Numbered from the stretch's first letter, positions 33,704-44,663 are shown. The stretch is DNA of 64,000 nucleotides from Gemmatimonadaceae bacterium (GCA_036273715.1 DASUHB010000033.1:1-64000); one strand, 5' to 3'. Notes: generated by a model from the letters alone, not told the origin. Program-made: numbers and translations.

Positions 33704-34804
33704 ATGCGTGGAACGTGGCAGGGCCTTTCGTTAGGCAGTAGCATCGTGGCGGGCGCGTTGGCGGCGGCGGCGTGCTCGGGCAGCGAGAAACAGCCCGCGG
33801 CGGGGGCGGAATCGACGGCGGCTGCGCCGGCTCCGGCCGCGGCGAGCGCTCGGGCGTCGCTGGTGTATGTGTCGGACGAGCGCGGCAACAAGGTCACGGT
33901 GATCAACACGGCCACCGACAGCGTGGTGAAAACGATCGACGCGGGGCAGCGGCCGCGCGGCGTTCGCCTAACGCCTGACGGCAAGACGCTGGTCGTCGCG
34001 GTGAGCGGCTCGCCGATCGGTGGACCGGGTGTCGACGAGTCGAAGTTGCCGCCGCCCGACAGGTCCAAGGACGGCATCGCGCTGGTCGATCTGGCGACGG
34101 ACAGCATGCGACGCCTGCAGGGCGGTCACGATCCTGAGAACTTCGACATTACGCCCGACGGCAAGTTCATCTATGTGTCCAACGAGGATGCGGGCAAGGC
34201 CACGGTGCTCGACCTCGCGGACGGCAAGGAGGTCGCCAAGGTGAAAGTGGGCAGCGAGCCCGAGGGCGTGAAGGTGACGCCCGACGGCAAGGAGGCATGG
34301 GTGACCAGCGAGGGGCAGGGGACGGTGACGGTGATCGATGTGGGGTCGAACAAAGCGATTGCAACGATCAAGGTCGGGAAGCGGCCGCGGTCGGTGGTTT
34401 TTGCACCTGATGGGTCGAAAGGGTACGTGCCGGCCGAAGTCGGCGGCAACGTGTCGGTTGTCGACGTGAAGAGCCACAAGGTGGTCAAGACGCTCGATCT
34501 CACGAAGACGACGCCTGGGGCGAAGCCCATGGGCTCGGCGATTTCACCGGACGGCAAGTTCGTGTACATCACGACCGGTCGCGGGGCCACGTTGGAGGTT
34601 ATCGCGACGGCGAACGATTCGGTGGTGGCGACGATTCGAGATCCGAAGCGGCCATGGGGCGTCGCGGTGACATCGGATGGATCAAAGATCTACACGGCGA
34701 ACGGTCCGTCCAACGACATTGCGATCATCGACGCAGCGACGAACAAGGTGATCAAGACTGTGCCGGCAGGCGATTCGCCGTGGGGTGTGGCGATCTCAAG
34801 GTAG
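33704..34804 (+). CDS. YVTN beta-propeller lipoprotein
   Basis: The 366-residue protein has a lipoprotein signal ending at the lipobox ALAAAAC-SGSEKQ, then an Ala-rich linker, then seven or so repeats of about 40-45 residues containing YVSDERGNKVTVINTATDSVV-type strands and RLTPDGKTL or VTPDGKEAW. This is a YVTN propeller, a fold used for binding in surface or periplasmic proteins. GAGGAG is six to eight bases before ATG 33704. Ligand unknown. Confidence 0.85.
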   Translation: MRGTWQGLSLGSSIVAGALAAAACSGSEKQPAAGAESTAAAPAPAAASARASLVYVSDERGNKVTVINTATDSVVKTIDAGQRPRGVRLTPDGKTLVVAVSGSPIGGPGVDESKLPPPDRSKDGIALVDLATDSMRRLQGGHDPENFDITPDGKFIYVSNEDAGKATVLDLADGKEVAKVKVGSEPEGVKVTPDGKEAWVTSEGQGTVTVIDVGSNKAIATIKVGKRPRSVVFAPDGSKGYVPAEVGGNVSVVDVKSHKVVKTLDLTKTTPGAKPMGSAISPDGKFVYITTGRGATLEVIATANDSVVATIRDPKRPWGVAVTSDGSKIYTANGPSNDIAIIDAATNKVIKTVPAGDSPWGVAISR

Positions 34805-34951
34805 CTATACGAAGGCGGTTTGCGATGCGGGAAGGGTGCGGACGCGCGAGGGGGTAGCGCGCCACGACTCCCCTTGACGATCGAAAGGAGCGGCTGGATA
34901 TTCGGGAGGCGCATCTTTCGACCGCCGAGGGTACGTGTCCGAGGAGCCACA

Positions 34952-37615
34952 ATGAGGCCTGTCGCAAAGGTCACGCGGATATTTCGCGGCCTCGTCGAGT
35001 CGATTTCCGGGATCGTTCATCGCAATGCCTGGAACGCTCGGATGAACGACGAGATGCAGTTCCACATCGATCAGCTCATCAGGCACAATCTGCAGCGCGG
35101 ACTTTCGAGCGACGATGCGCGTCGCACTGCACTCATCGCGTTCGGGGGCAGGCAACGCCACGCCGAGTCGGCGCGCGATGAGTTCCGGAGCCGTGCGGTG
35201 GATGAGCTCGCACGCGACGTGCGCTACGCGGTGCGTTCGCTCGGGCGCGCACCGGCCTTCACGGCGGCGGTCGTCCTTTGCCTCGCCATCGGCATCGGTG
35301 CGACGAGCGCGATTGTCACTGTCGTGGAGCGCGTGGTGCTGCGTCCGTTGCCGTATGGGCCGGGCGGACACCTGGTGATGCTCTGGTCGCGCCCAACGAG
35401 CGTGCCGGATGAGCGCGACGTGGTCTCGTATCTCGATTACCTAGACTGGGTGCACGGGACCCCCGCGATCGAGCGCGCGGCGGCGTTCAACGTTTGGTCT
35501 CCTGCTCTGACGGGGACCGGTGACCCGGAAGTGCTGCATGGCTCCTCGGTAAACGCGGATTTTTTCCGCGTGCTCGGCGTTGCACCGATTCTCGGCCGGA
35601 CGTTCCGCGCCGATGAGGACGTTCACGACGGAGCTCGGGTCGTCGTGATTGGCCACGGGCTCTGGCAACAGCGCTTCGGTGGCGACCGGCACATCGTCGG
35701 TCGCAAGATTACGCTCAGTGGCTATCCCTATGATGTGATCGGCGTGATGCCGGCCGCGTTTCGTTCTCCGGAGCCATTTGTACGGGAAGACGCAGAGGTT
35801 TGGAGACCGCTATCGCTGGCCGGTTCGCCCTTCTCACGAGACACGCACTACTTGCGCGTCATCGCGCGGCTGCGACCGGGCGTGTCGGTGGGTATCGCGC
35901 AGCGCGACCTGGATGTGGTGGCAGCGCGGCTCGCGCGCGCATACCCGATTACCGACAGCGCGAAGACTGTTGCCGTCACGCCTATGGAGGAGCAGGTGGT
36001 AGGCGCCGTAGGTCCTGTGTTGTTCGCAACGCTTGCAGGCGCCGCGTGCCTGTTACTGATCGTCTGCGGGAACGTGGCAACGCTCGTCGTCGCGCGTCAC
36101 GAGAACCGCGCGGGCGAGATTGCTGTGCGCATCGCCATGGGTGCCGGTCGAGCGCGGCTCGCCCGTATGCTTTTCATGGAGAGCGCGCTGTTATCCGTGG
36201 TTGGCGGCACGATGGGGCTTCTGCTGGCCAGCGGAGCGTTGGCCATTCTCAGGCACGCTGCGCCGGCAGATCTTCCACGTGTGAACGAGATCGTACTGGA
36301 CGTGCCGGTGGTCATGGTCACGATTGTTATCACGTTCATGTGTAGCGTCCTGTTTGGCGTGTTTCCGTCGCGCCGCGCCACTCGCGTCGACTTGAGCAGC
36401 GCATTGCACGCTGTCGGGCGCCGTGCCACGGCACGCGGCAGGATGCGGAGTACGATCATTGTCGCGCAATTTGCGCTCTCGCTGCTGCTGCTTTCCGCGG
36501 CGGGCCTGCTTGTGCGCACGCTAATGCGCCTCAACACGACTCCACTGGGTTTCTCGGCGGACCATCTCCTAACGATGCAAGTAGCGCTGCCTGGCACACG
36601 CTATGGGAGCGATACCACTGTCCGTGCGTTCTACCGCACGGTGACCGGTCGGCTGGACGCGATTCCCGGCGTCGTGCGCACGGGAATCACCAGCTCGCTG
36701 CCGCTGAGCGGGCTCAACGATATCGAGGCACTCGTGCCCGTCACGGCAGGCGCAGTGGGAGACGCGCGCGCGTGGTCCAGCGTTCACTATCGCGGTGTGA
36801 CGCCGGACTATCGAAGCGCCATGGGCATCCGGCTCATCGCTGGCCGCGACTTCACGGAAGCCGACACGGAGGGCGCGCCGCCGGTCGTGATCCTCAATCG
36901 CGCGGCCGCCGAGAAGTTCTATCCTCGACGGAGCCCGTTAGGCGCCGAGTTCGTGACCGATACCGGCATCGGCGGCCGCGCTCACGTGGTGGGCGTGGTG
37001 GAGGACATCCGCTTTGCCGGTCCGATCCAGCCGACCGCGCCGGAAATGTTCGTACCCGAGGCACAGTTTGCGTGGGGTGAATTCAGCATCGTCGTGCGAA
37101 CGGCAGCGGCGCCAGGGAACGTGACTTCGGCAGTGCGAGACGTGGTACGCACGATCGACCCGGATTTGCCGTTGCGCGCAGTGCAGCCGATGACAGCGCT
37201 CGTCGCCGGCTTTGCGGCGCGTCAGCGTTTTTATGCGATTCTGCTTTCTTCGTTTGCGGCGATGGCGCTCATCCTTTCGGCGATCGGAGTGTACGGACTT
37301 GTCTCGTACCTCGTCGCTGCTCGTCGCCGCGAGATCGGCTTGCGGATCGCGCTTGGAGCGCAGCCGGGTACTGCGCTTCGCCGGTTCGTCCTGGGGATCG
37401 CGAAGCTGACGGCGCTGGGCTTGGTAATCGGCGTTCTCGGGTCTATGCTGGCGCTACGGGCCATTGCGTCACTGCTTTACGGCGTGCAACCGTTCGATGC
37501 GGCGACGATGGCCGTTGCCATCGCTGTGCTTATGGCGACGGCGCTCGGTGCCGCTTTCGTGCCGGCATTCCGTGCCACGCGCATTTCTCCCGCGATTGCG
37601 ATGCGAGACGAGTGA
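34952..37615 (+). CDS. ADOP-type ABC transporter permease (MacB/FtsX-like)
   Basis: The 887-residue protein is an orphan permease of the duplicated type common in Acidobacteriota and Gemmatimonadota. An N-terminal cytoplasmic segment (MNDEMQFHIDQLIRHNL) precedes the first helix (PAFTAAVVLCLAIGIGATSAI), then a MacB-like periplasmic domain, three helices with the FtsX repeat (VARHENRAGEIAVRIAMGAGR), a second periplasmic domain and a second helix triplet with AARRREIGLRIALGAQPG. There is no ATPase domain, and no partner ATPase or PadR regulator adjoins. GAGGAG precedes ATG 34952. Confidence 0.9.
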   Translation: MRPVAKVTRIFRGLVESISGIVHRNAWNARMNDEMQFHIDQLIRHNLQRGLSSDDARRTALIAFGGRQRHAESARDEFRSRAVDELARDVRYAVRSLGRAPAFTAAVVLCLAIGIGATSAIVTVVERVVLRPLPYGPGGHLVMLWSRPTSVPDERDVVSYLDYLDWVHGTPAIERAAAFNVWSPALTGTGDPEVLHGSSVNADFFRVLGVAPILGRTFRADEDVHDGARVVVIGHGLWQQRFGGDRHIVGRKITLSGYPYDVIGVMPAAFRSPEPFVREDAEVWRPLSLAGSPFSRDTHYLRVIARLRPGVSVGIAQRDLDVVAARLARAYPITDSAKTVAVTPMEEQVVGAVGPVLFATLAGAACLLLIVCGNVATLVVARHENRAGEIAVRIAMGAGRARLARMLFMESALLSVVGGTMGLLLASGALAILRHAAPADLPRVNEIVLDVPVVMVTIVITFMCSVLFGVFPSRRATRVDLSSALHAVGRRATARGRMRSTIIVAQFALSLLLLSAAGLLVRTLMRLNTTPLGFSADHLLTMQVALPGTRYGSDTTVRAFYRTVTGRLDAIPGVVRTGITSSLPLSGLNDIEALVPVTAGAVGDARAWSSVHYRGVTPDYRSAMGIRLIAGRDFTEADTEGAPPVVILNRAAAEKFYPRRSPLGAEFVTDTGIGGRAHVVGVVEDIRFAGPIQPTAPEMFVPEAQFAWGEFSIVVRTAAAPGNVTSAVRDVVRTIDPDLPLRAVQPMTALVAGFAARQRFYAILLSSFAAMALILSAIGVYGLVSYLVAARRREIGLRIALGAQPGTALRRFVLGIAKLTALGLVIGVLGSMLALRAIASLLYGVQPFDAATMAVAIAVLMATALGAAFVPAFRATRISPAIAMRDE

Positions 37616-37636
37616 GATGGCGCGGGGCACGCCGCT

Positions 37637-37834
37637 TCAGCAGCAGCGGCTGCCGGGCTTCTCGTAGCGGTCGCGCATGCGCTCGCGGACGAATTCGTTG
37701 CGCGTGAGTGGCCGTTGGGCCGGGTGGCGCCGGCGCATGTGTGCCAGATAGCGCTCGTAGTCTGGAGCGCCGACGATCGCGCGCACGACCCGCGACGCGG
37801 CGGCGATGCGCGCGCCTAACGATCGCGCGGTCAT
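37637..37834 (-). CDS. ybdD: YbdD/YjiX-family small protein, CstA partner
   Basis: The 65-residue product has the family landmarks: VGAPDYERYLAHMRRRHPAQ, LTRNEFVRERMRDRYE and the Cys-Cys C-terminus (GSRCC). E. coli YbdD and YjiX have the same size, motif order and CC end and are encoded directly after CstA and BtsT. Here an S9 peptidase gene lies between cstA and ybdD. Its ATG (37832-37834) overlaps the peptidase stop by four bases, so all three are coupled. It probably supports the transporter. Confidence 0.88.
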   Translation of the reverse strand: MTARSLGARIAAASRVVRAIVGAPDYERYLAHMRRRHPAQRPLTRNEFVRERMRDRYEKPGSRCC

Positions 37835-40215
37835 CGGGCGCCCGTGGTGACCGACGCCGGCGGATGGCCAATGGTCCGCTCGAACAGTGCGAACACGCGG
37901 GTGTATTCGTCGGTCCACGACGACGGCCGCACGAAGCCATGGTTCTCGACCGGATACGGCGCCAGCTGCCAGTTGGTCTTGCCGAGCTCGATGAGGCGCT
38001 CCGTTAGGCGAACGATGTCCTCGAACTCGACGTTCGTGTCGACCATGCCGTGGCACATGAGCAGCGGCCCCTGGAGTCCGTGCGCGAAATAGATCGGCGA
38101 TGACTGGTGGTACGCGACCGTGTCTTTGTCCGGCAGATTCAGGATCCGCATCGTGTACCAGTGGTTGTAGTGCGACCAGTCGGTGACCGCGCGGAGCGCG
38201 GCGCCGGCGCCGAAGTGCTTGGGTTCGGTGAACATGGCCATGAGGGTCATGAAGCCGCCGTAGCTGCCGCCGTAAATGCCGACGCGCTCAGGCGGAATGC
38301 CGAACTTGGCGCCGAGGTAGCGCGAGGCGTCGACCTCGTCCTGCAGATCGCGTCCGCCCATGTGGCGATAGATCGCGACGCGCCAATCGCGGCCGTAGCC
38401 GGCGGAGCCACGGTAGTCCTCGTCGAGCACGACGTAGCCTTTGGTGGCGAGGAACTGGTTGAACATGTACTCTCGATAATAGCTGGACCAATAGTCGACG
38501 ACGTTGTGCAGATAGCCGGCGCCGTGGACGAAGATGACGGCGGCTCCGTTAGGCTGCGCGCCCACATCCTGGGGGCGATAGATGCGCGCCGGGACCATGA
38601 CGCCATCGGACGCCGGAATCTGGATGATCTGCGGGTCGATCCAGTGATACGCGAGCCACGCTTTCGTGGGCGACACCGTGAGCTGCGCCAGCGAGGCGCC
38701 TGCGCGGAACGGGCCGACGAAGAGCTCCGGCGGCCGGTTGGACGTGGAGGAGACGTCGGCCAGGAGCAGGCCGTTAGGCGATACGGTGACGTCGTGGCCG
38801 CCCTTGGCGCCGGTGATCCGCTCGCGCGCGCCGCCGGTGACGGCCATGCGGAAGAACTGGCGCTCGTACGGTGACGGTTCGCTCGTGTGCATCCAGAAAT
38901 ACTTCTTGTCGGGCGACAGCACGGCGTCGAGCACTTCCCACTTGCCGTTGGTGAGCTGGGTGCGGCCGCTCCCATTGGCGTTGACGCCGTAGAGATGCGC
39001 CCAGCCGTCGGCCTCCGACACGAACCAGACGCGTTTTCCGTTGTCGTACCAGCCGCCGCAGCCGAAGCACGGACCCTCGATCCAGGCCGTGTCGCGGAGG
39101 ACGTCGACCGTGTCCATGCGGCCGTCCTCGGCGACCGTTTCGATGTAGCGCTCCTTGTAGTCCGAGCGCACCGTGAACAGGAGCGCGCGCGAGCCGTCGT
39201 CGTTCCAGCCGAGCATGCGGATGAGGCCGGGGTTGGCGATCGAGTCGCCGGGAATGGCGTGCAGCCAGCGCGCGTTGCCGGTGGGCAGGCTGACGAGGGC
39301 GACGCGGCCGCTGTCCTGCGCGTCGCCAACCTTGTCGCGGCCCTTGATGTCCTCGACGTATCCGCTCTTGGTGACCCACTTGGGGACCTCGGTGGGCCGG
39401 GAGCGCTCGGACGCGATCCTGGTGATGAGCAGCACGCTCTCTCCGTTAGGCGAGATCGCGAGCTGGCTCACGTGCTCATCTTTCAACAGATAGAGCGGCT
39501 TGCCGCGGATGCCTTCGGCGCGCGCCTTCTCGGCGTTGGCGATGCTGTCGGCGCGATACTCGTCGCGAATCACCTGGAAGAGGCGCTTCTGGTCGGCCTC
39601 GAGCGCTTTGCGCTGCGGCGAGCTCGCCGAATCTTCTCGTGGCGCCGGTCCCGGGCGGACATCGGTGAGCTGCTGGACGAGTCCAGTGTGCAGGTCGGCG
39701 GAAAACACGTTGTCGTCGCGGGTGAAGAACACGCGGCCGTCGCCGACATCGAACTGGGGGTCCGCTTCGCGGGCTTCGGTGTTGGTGAGGCGGCGCGACG
39801 TTTCTGTCTTGACGTCGACGACGTAGATGTCGCCCTGGTAGGCGACGGCGCGGAGGCGTCCGTCGTGGGAGAGGCTGCCCGGCTCGACGATGGGGCCGGC
39901 GCTGTCCATCTGCGCGTCCGTTAGGCGTTCGGGTTTGGCATCGGGCACGGCGCGGACGCGATAGGGCGCGGGGCGTTCCCGCCAGTCGCTGCCGGGCGGG
40001 AGCCAGTAGAAGTAGATCCACTTGCTGTCGGGCGACCAACGGATGCGCTCGGGCATGCGTCCAACGACTTCCTCGCCGCGCATGATGTTCGGGATGTCGA
40101 GCGCGAAGGTGGACGTATCCTGCGCGGCGAGGGGCATCGCGCCTGCAATCGCCGCGGCGGCGAACAGGGCGAGCGGGAGCAGCGGGCGGCGCGTGGCGGG
40201 AGCGGGTTGCATCAT
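37831..40215 (-). CDS. Secreted S9-family (prolyl oligopeptidase/DPP) peptidase
   Basis: The 794-residue serine peptidase starts with a signal peptide ending AMPLAAQ (cleavage before Gln-Asp). A beta-propeller of [10 protein letters not shown] and [10 protein letters not shown] type repeats (about 35-530) precedes the alpha/beta hydrolase domain (about 540-790). That domain has [11 protein letters not shown], the nucleophile in [12 protein letters not shown], the Asp in [12 protein letters not shown] and the His in ENHGF. It is a periplasmic or surface dipeptidyl or oligopeptidase. It is embedded between cstA and ybdD with overlaps on both sides, so it likely supplies peptides or amino acids to the CstA transporter. 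Confidence 0.92.
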   Translation of the reverse strand: MMQPAPATRRPLLPLALFAAAAIAGAMPLAAQDTSTFALDIPNIMRGEEVVGRMPERIRWSPDSKWIYFYWLPPGSDWRERPAPYRVRAVPDAKPERLTDAQMDSAGPIVEPGSLSHDGRLRAVAYQGDIYVVDVKTETSRRLTNTEAREADPQFDVGDGRVFFTRDDNVFSADLHTGLVQQLTDVRPGPAPREDSASSPQRKALEADQKRLFQVIRDEYRADSIANAEKARAEGIRGKPLYLLKDEHVSQLAISPNGESVLLITRIASERSRPTEVPKWVTKSGYVEDIKGRDKVGDAQDSGRVALVSLPTGNARWLHAIPGDSIANPGLIRMLGWNDDGSRALLFTVRSDYKERYIETVAEDGRMDTVDVLRDTAWIEGPCFGCGGWYDNGKRVWFVSEADGWAHLYGVNANGSGRTQLTNGKWEVLDAVLSPDKKYFWMHTSEPSPYERQFFRMAVTGGARERITGAKGGHDVTVSPNGLLLADVSSTSNRPPELFVGPFRAGASLAQLTVSPTKAWLAYHWIDPQIIQIPASDGVMVPARIYRPQDVGAQPNGAAVIFVHGAGYLHNVVDYWSSYYREYMFNQFLATKGYVVLDEDYRGSAGYGRDWRVAIYRHMGGRDLQDEVDASRYLGAKFGIPPERVGIYGGSYGGFMTLMAMFTEPKHFGAGAALRAVTDWSHYNHWYTMRILNLPDKDTVAYHQSSPIYFAHGLQGPLLMCHGMVDTNVEFEDIVRLTERLIELGKTNWQLAPYPVENHGFVRPSSWTDEYTRVFALFERTIGHPPASVTTGAR

Positions 40216-42245
40216 GAGGCGAGGGCCGTCGGTTCGAAGGGGACTTCGGTGCTGGCAGCGGGTCGATCACCGCGCAGGACGAGGATCCATTCGCGCGCGG
40301 ACTCGATGAGAATCACGATGACAGCGATCATGAAGAATGCGGCGACCGCGGCATCGAGGCGGTCGTTGAAGATGAGGCGACCGGTGTCGGCGGCGCGCGG
40401 TGCTTGCGCGAGCGAGCGCGCGTGCGCGAGAAATCCCAGGCGCGGCGCGGGTGAGAAGATTTTCTGCCAGCCCGCGGTGAGTGTGACCACGGCGAGCCAG
40501 ACGAGCGGCGTGATCGTGACCCACGCATAGCGCGCCTTGCCGCTCTTGATGATGACGGTGGTGCCGACGCAGAGCGCGACGGCGGCGAGCAGCTGGTTGG
40601 AGATCCCGAACAGCGGCCACAACGAGTTGATGCCGCCTAACGGATCGATGACGCCCTGCCAGAGGAAGTGTCCCCACATGGCGACGAAGATCGCGCTGGA
40701 CAGGACGACGGCCGGATACCACGACACGCGGCCGAACGGTTCCCAGACGTAGCGGCCGAGGTCCTGGAGCATGAAGCGTCCGACGCGGGTGCCGGCGTCG
40801 AGCGTGGTGAGGATGAAGAGCGCCTCGAACATGATGGCGAAATGGTACCAGAGCGCCATCGCCTCGGAGCCGCCCAACACGCCGGTGAAGAGCTGCGCCA
40901 TGCCGACGGCGAGGCTGGGCGCGCCGCCGGTGCGCGAGAGCAGCGTCTTCTCGCCGACTTGCGTTGCCAGGTGCTGCATCGCCGAGGGGTCGAGCGTGAA
41001 GCCCCAGCTCGAAATGGCATGCGCGGCCGTCGCCGCCGTGGGGCCCAGCAACCCCGTTGGCGCATTGATCGCGAAGTAGACGCCGGGTGTGAGCACGCAC
41101 GCGGCGATGAGCGCCATGACGCCGACGAGCGCTTCCATCAGCATGCCACCATACCCGATGGCGCGCGCGTCGGTCTCGCGCTCGAGCAGTTTGGGCGTAG
41201 TGCCGGAGGCGATCAGCGCGTGGAATCCGGAGATCGCGCCGCACGCGATGGTGATGAATGCAAACGGAAAGACCTTGCCAGCGAAGATCGGGCCGGTGCC
41301 GTCGACGAAGCGGGTGAGCGACGGCATCCGGAGCGGCGGCAGCACGATGATGATGCCTAACGCAAGCGCGATCACGACGCCGATCTTGACGAAGGCCGAG
41401 AGGTAGTCGCGCGGCGCGAGCAGCAGCCACACCGGGACGACCGACGCCGCGAAGCTGTATGCCATGACCAGGATGGCGAGCGTCTTGGCATCGAGGGTGA
41501 AGATGGGAGCGAGAATGGGGCTCGCGGCCACCCACTGTCCGGCATAGAGCGCGACGCCGAGGAGCACGAGGCCGAGCAGCGTCGCCTCGAGCACGCGTCC
41601 CGGGCGGATCCAGCGCAGGTACACGCCTAACAGAAGCGCGATCGGGATCGTGAGCCCGATCGTCACGGTGCCCCACGGGCTCGCCTTGAGCGCGTTCACC
41701 ACGACGAGGCCGAGCACGGAGATCAAGATGATCATGATGCCGAGGACGGCCACGAGCGCCGTGAATCCGGCAGTGGGGCCAATCTCATCCTTGGCCATCT
41801 GGCCCAACGTGCGGCCGTCCCGGCGCACGGATGCGGCGAGAATCACAAAATCCTGCACGGCGCCGCCGAACACCACGCCGATGATGATCCAGAGCGCGCC
41901 GGGAAGGAATCCGAATTGTGCCGCCAGCGTGGGCCCAACGAGCGGCCCCGGACCGGCAATGGCCGCGAAGTGATGACCGAAGACGATCCAGCGATTAGTG
42001 GGAACGAAGTCGCGACCATCCTCGAGACGAACGGCCGGCGTGGCGCGGCGTGCGTCGAGGGCGAATACGCGCGCGGCGATGAACTTTGAGTAAAACCGAT
42101 AACCGACGGCGAACGTGCAGACCGCGGCAGTGACAAGCCACGCCGCGTTGACCGTTTCTCCGTGCGAAAGCGCGAGCCACGCCAACGCGCCGGCACCGAC
42201 GCAGGCGATCACGACCCATGCTACGCCTGAGAGGACCTTCTGCAT
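40212..42245 (-). CDS. cstA: Carbon starvation protein CstA (peptide/pyruvate transporter)
   Basis: The 677-residue protein has about 16-18 hydrophobic segments. The CstA signature lies early: [26 protein letters not shown] and [19 protein letters not shown], followed by [23 protein letters not shown]. coli CstA and BtsT import peptides or pyruvate under carbon limitation. ATG 42245 is chosen; an in-frame start at 42317 adds a non-conserved piece. Its stop overlaps the S9 peptidase ATG. Regulation may involve the 120-base gap to the divergent gene at 42367, which shows no clear CRP-like site. Confidence 0.95.
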   Translation of the reverse strand: MQKVLSGVAWVVIACVGAGALAWLALSHGETVNAAWLVTAAVCTFAVGYRFYSKFIAARVFALDARRATPAVRLEDGRDFVPTNRWIVFGHHFAAIAGPGPLVGPTLAAQFGFLPGALWIIIGVVFGGAVQDFVILAASVRRDGRTLGQMAKDEIGPTAGFTALVAVLGIMIILISVLGLVVVNALKASPWGTVTIGLTIPIALLLGVYLRWIRPGRVLEATLLGLVLLGVALYAGQWVAASPILAPIFTLDAKTLAILVMAYSFAASVVPVWLLLAPRDYLSAFVKIGVVIALALGIIIVLPPLRMPSLTRFVDGTGPIFAGKVFPFAFITIACGAISGFHALIASGTTPKLLERETDARAIGYGGMLMEALVGVMALIAACVLTPGVYFAINAPTGLLGPTAATAAHAISSWGFTLDPSAMQHLATQVGEKTLLSRTGGAPSLAVGMAQLFTGVLGGSEAMALWYHFAIMFEALFILTTLDAGTRVGRFMLQDLGRYVWEPFGRVSWYPAVVLSSAIFVAMWGHFLWQGVIDPLGGINSLWPLFGISNQLLAAVALCVGTTVIIKSGKARYAWVTITPLVWLAVVTLTAGWQKIFSPAPRLGFLAHARSLAQAPRAADTGRLIFNDRLDAAVAAFFMIAVIVILIESAREWILVLRGDRPAASTEVPFEPTALAS

Positions 42246-42366
42246 GTGCGGGATTCTGCGCGTCGCACCAGCCGCCGACAAGAGTTGAATGCGACGGCCG
42301 GAGACCCGGCGGTGCACGGATCGTCTCCCTCTAGGTAAGTTTCTCCCATCTCAGCCCAGGACTCGT

Positions 42367-43011
42367 GTGAAGCCCTTTCTGGTCGTCGTCGGCGTTCTCG
42401 CGATATGCGCGAGCGCGGCGCAGGTGTCAGCGCAAACAATCGCACCGACTGCCGGACGTCCGCTGTCGCCCTATGCGACGCGCCGGGTGCTGGTCATCCC
42501 GACACACTATCTGCGGACGGATGACTCGCTCGGTTGGGCGGGACAGATCACCGATCGGAAGGCGTTCCTGGACGATGTCGATGGTGAGATCGCGTTTGCG
42601 TTGCGAAATCGCGATCGGATCGGGCGGATGTGGGTGTTCCCGCATCAATTGGCTGAGGTCGCGCGGCGCAATGCGCCGTACGCGCCGGACGTGTACGACC
42701 TGGCGGCGGAATGGCTTCGTCCGCCGATGAAGTCTGTTCCGGACATGGTTCCGGAGCCGCTGGCCTCCCAACTTCGCACACTGGTGGCGTTCGAGGATGA
42801 TTGCCGGTACGTGTTGTTCCCGATCGAAGTGCGATTCGTGGGTGCGGGTCCCGGCGAGGAGCGCGCGGTGGTGCGAATGGTCATCTTCGACGCACGACAA
42901 GCGCGCATCATGTGGATGGGCGATGTTTCGAGCGAACCTGCGGCGAAGTTTTCGCGCGGCTTGGCGGCGAGCTTTGCTGAGCACCTGGCCGACCTGGTAT
43001 CAGCCCCGTGA
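42367..43011 (+). CDS. Secreted protein of unknown function
   Basis: The 214-residue product starts with a signal peptide (KPFLVVVGVLAICASAAQVSAQ) cleaved before Gln-Thr, then RRVLVIPTHYLRTDDSLGWAG, which resembles a nucleoside-diphosphate or TolB-like exported domain. The later VVRMVIFDARQARIMWMGDV strand pattern is like that of outer-membrane associated proteins that respond to stress. I recognise no family with confidence. GTG 42367 gives the signal peptide; no good Shine-Dalgarno is seen. A 75-base gap separates it from the phosphoesterase gene. Confidence 0.6.
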   Translation: MKPFLVVVGVLAICASAAQVSAQTIAPTAGRPLSPYATRRVLVIPTHYLRTDDSLGWAGQITDRKAFLDDVDGEIAFALRNRDRIGRMWVFPHQLAEVARRNAPYAPDVYDLAAEWLRPPMKSVPDMVPEPLASQLRTLVAFEDDCRYVLFPIEVRFVGAGPGEERAVVRMVIFDARQARIMWMGDVSSEPAAKFSRGLAASFAEHLADLVSAP

Positions 43012-43086
43012 GCTGGAGCGCATGGGGACTCCGATAGCGCGTGTTTCTGCGTCGGACCTCGCGGCCGCGACTGGCGCGGGGGCGTC

Positions 43087-43908
43087 GTGACGACGGTTCT
43101 CCACGTGTCCGATGTGCACTTCGGGAAGCCGGCCGTCCCCGAGCAGGTCGATGCCATTGAACAACTGATTCAGACAAGGCGCTTCGACGTGGTCGCCGTG
43201 TCCGGTGACATGTCGCAGCGAGCGCGACCCGGCGAGTTTCAACGCGCGCGGGCATTCTTGCGTGATGCGGCTCGTGTGAGCGCGACGATCGTCGTCCCCG
43301 GGAACCATGACGTGAAGTGGTGGCGGGCGCCCCTGGGTATCGGTATGCGCACGGCGGTGTTCTCGAATTACCGGCGGTATGTGTCGGCCGACCTCGAGCC
43401 GGTGCTGCGCGTACCCGGCGTGACGTTCGTGGGACTCAACACGGCGCACGGCGTCCAGACGCACACGCTGACGTGGAATCCGCGCGACATCGGCGTGGTC
43501 GGCAATCTCGAACCCGGCCAGGTCGAGCACGCGCGCCGCGCATTCGAGGCATCGCCGGCCGGTGACCGTCGCGCGATCGTGATGCATCACAATCCGCTCA
43601 AAGGCCAGCTGTCCCGCCGTTACGGCCTGGCGCATCGAAAGACTGCGTTAGGCGCGTTCGAGTCGTTGGGCGTGGATCTGGTGATGTGCGGACACGATCA
43701 TCAGGAAGCTATCCATTTCGTCGAACATCCGGGCGGCGGCACCGTGGTTTCGACGGCCGGCACCGTCTCGGACCGATCGCGCGGGGGCCGGCCGTCGTCG
43801 ATCAATCTCATCGCCATCGACCCGGGTCGCATCGTCGTGCACACGCTGATCTGGAACGAACGCGACAGCGCATTCGGCGACGGGCCGACATACACGTTCG
43901 AGCGGTGA
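43087..43908 (+). CDS. Calcineurin-like metallophosphoesterase
   Basis: The 273-residue protein has the five metallophosphoesterase motifs: DVHFGK (Asp-x-His), VSGDMSQRARPGEF (Gly-Asp), VPGNHDVKWWR (Gly-Asn-His-Asp), MHHNPLKG and GHDHQEAIHF (Gly-His-Asp-His). Length and layout match the icc/cyclic-nucleotide phosphodiesterase-like branch, but the substrate is undetermined. The start is GTG 43087 and the stop overlaps the GTG of the SprT-like gene. It has no signal peptide, so it works in the cytoplasm. Confidence 0.88.
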   Translation: MTTVLHVSDVHFGKPAVPEQVDAIEQLIQTRRFDVVAVSGDMSQRARPGEFQRARAFLRDAARVSATIVVPGNHDVKWWRAPLGIGMRTAVFSNYRRYVSADLEPVLRVPGVTFVGLNTAHGVQTHTLTWNPRDIGVVGNLEPGQVEHARRAFEASPAGDRRAIVMHHNPLKGQLSRRYGLAHRKTALGAFESLGVDLVMCGHDHQEAIHFVEHPGGGTVVSTAGTVSDRSRGGRPSSINLIAIDPGRIVVHTLIWNERDSAFGDGPTYTFER

Positions 43909-44627
43909 TCACGCGACTGCTGCACGACGCGGCAACACAGCTGGAGCTGGGGTTCGATGCGCCGCCGGCCGATGGCGATTCGCTGCTGCGGCGATTGCGC
44001 TCGCTCGGCCTGCATTCGCGGATCGAGCGGTGCGAGTTGACGAAGAATCGCACGGTAATGGTGAGCGTCCGCGGCGGTCTGCTTCGGGTGCAGGAAGGGT
44101 ATCTGTCGGCGCCCGCGCACGTGTGGCGCGCGATCGTGGTGTTTGTTGGCGGCAGGACGCGCCGGGCGAGGCGCGAGGCGGAGCGCGTGATTCTGGAACA
44201 CGCGCCGCGGGATGACGGATCGGTTCGAATACGGCGATTGGCGCGTCCGCGCCGCGAAGACGCGGTCATTCTCGCGGAGCTCGCGAAGGCGCACGAGGAC
44301 TATAATTGGCGCTACTTTGGCGGATCGCTGCACGACGTGGCGATTGCGGTCTCGCGGCGGATGCGCAGTCGCCTGGGACAGTACACGGTTGCGGCCGACG
44401 GTGCTGCGCCGGAGATCACCATCAGCCGATCGCACATTCGGCGGGAGCCCTGGGGCGAAGTCTTGCACACGCTTCTGCACGAGATGGTGCATCAATGGCA
44501 GGCAGAATGCGGTCTCCCGCTCGACCACGGGCGCGCGTTCAGGGACAAGGCCCGTGAAGTGGGGATCGAGCCGCGGGCGAGGCGAGCAATGCCGCTGGGT
44601 GCGAACGGGTTGCGCGCGGTGATCTGA
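43905..44627 (+). CDS. SprT-like zinc metalloprotease
   Basis: The 240-residue protein has the SprT zinc site HTLLHEMVHQWQ (His-Glu-x2-His) and a downstream DHGRAFRDKAREVG that carries the third ligand His. Upstream, EDYNWRYFGGSLHDVAIAVSRRMRSRLG matches the conserved substrate-binding block of SprT (WRYFGG...). The first 120 residues are a variable helical part of unknown role. SprT-like proteases act on DNA-protein crosslinks in eukaryotes; bacterial function is unclear. GTG 43905 overlaps the phosphoesterase stop. Confidence 0.82.
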   Translation: MITRLLHDAATQLELGFDAPPADGDSLLRRLRSLGLHSRIERCELTKNRTVMVSVRGGLLRVQEGYLSAPAHVWRAIVVFVGGRTRRARREAERVILEHAPRDDGSVRIRRLARPRREDAVILAELAKAHEDYNWRYFGGSLHDVAIAVSRRMRSRLGQYTVAADGAAPEITISRSHIRREPWGEVLHTLLHEMVHQWQAECGLPLDHGRAFRDKAREVGIEPRARRAMPLGANGLRAVI

Positions 44628-44663
44628 TACCGAAGTCCAAGTGGACCGAGTAGTTTTCGCGCC

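Noticed and set aside
42246-42366. CRP-like site between cstA and the gene at 42367
   Set aside because: No TGTGA-N6-TCACA-type dyad is present; cstA control by a CRP-like protein cannot be supported.
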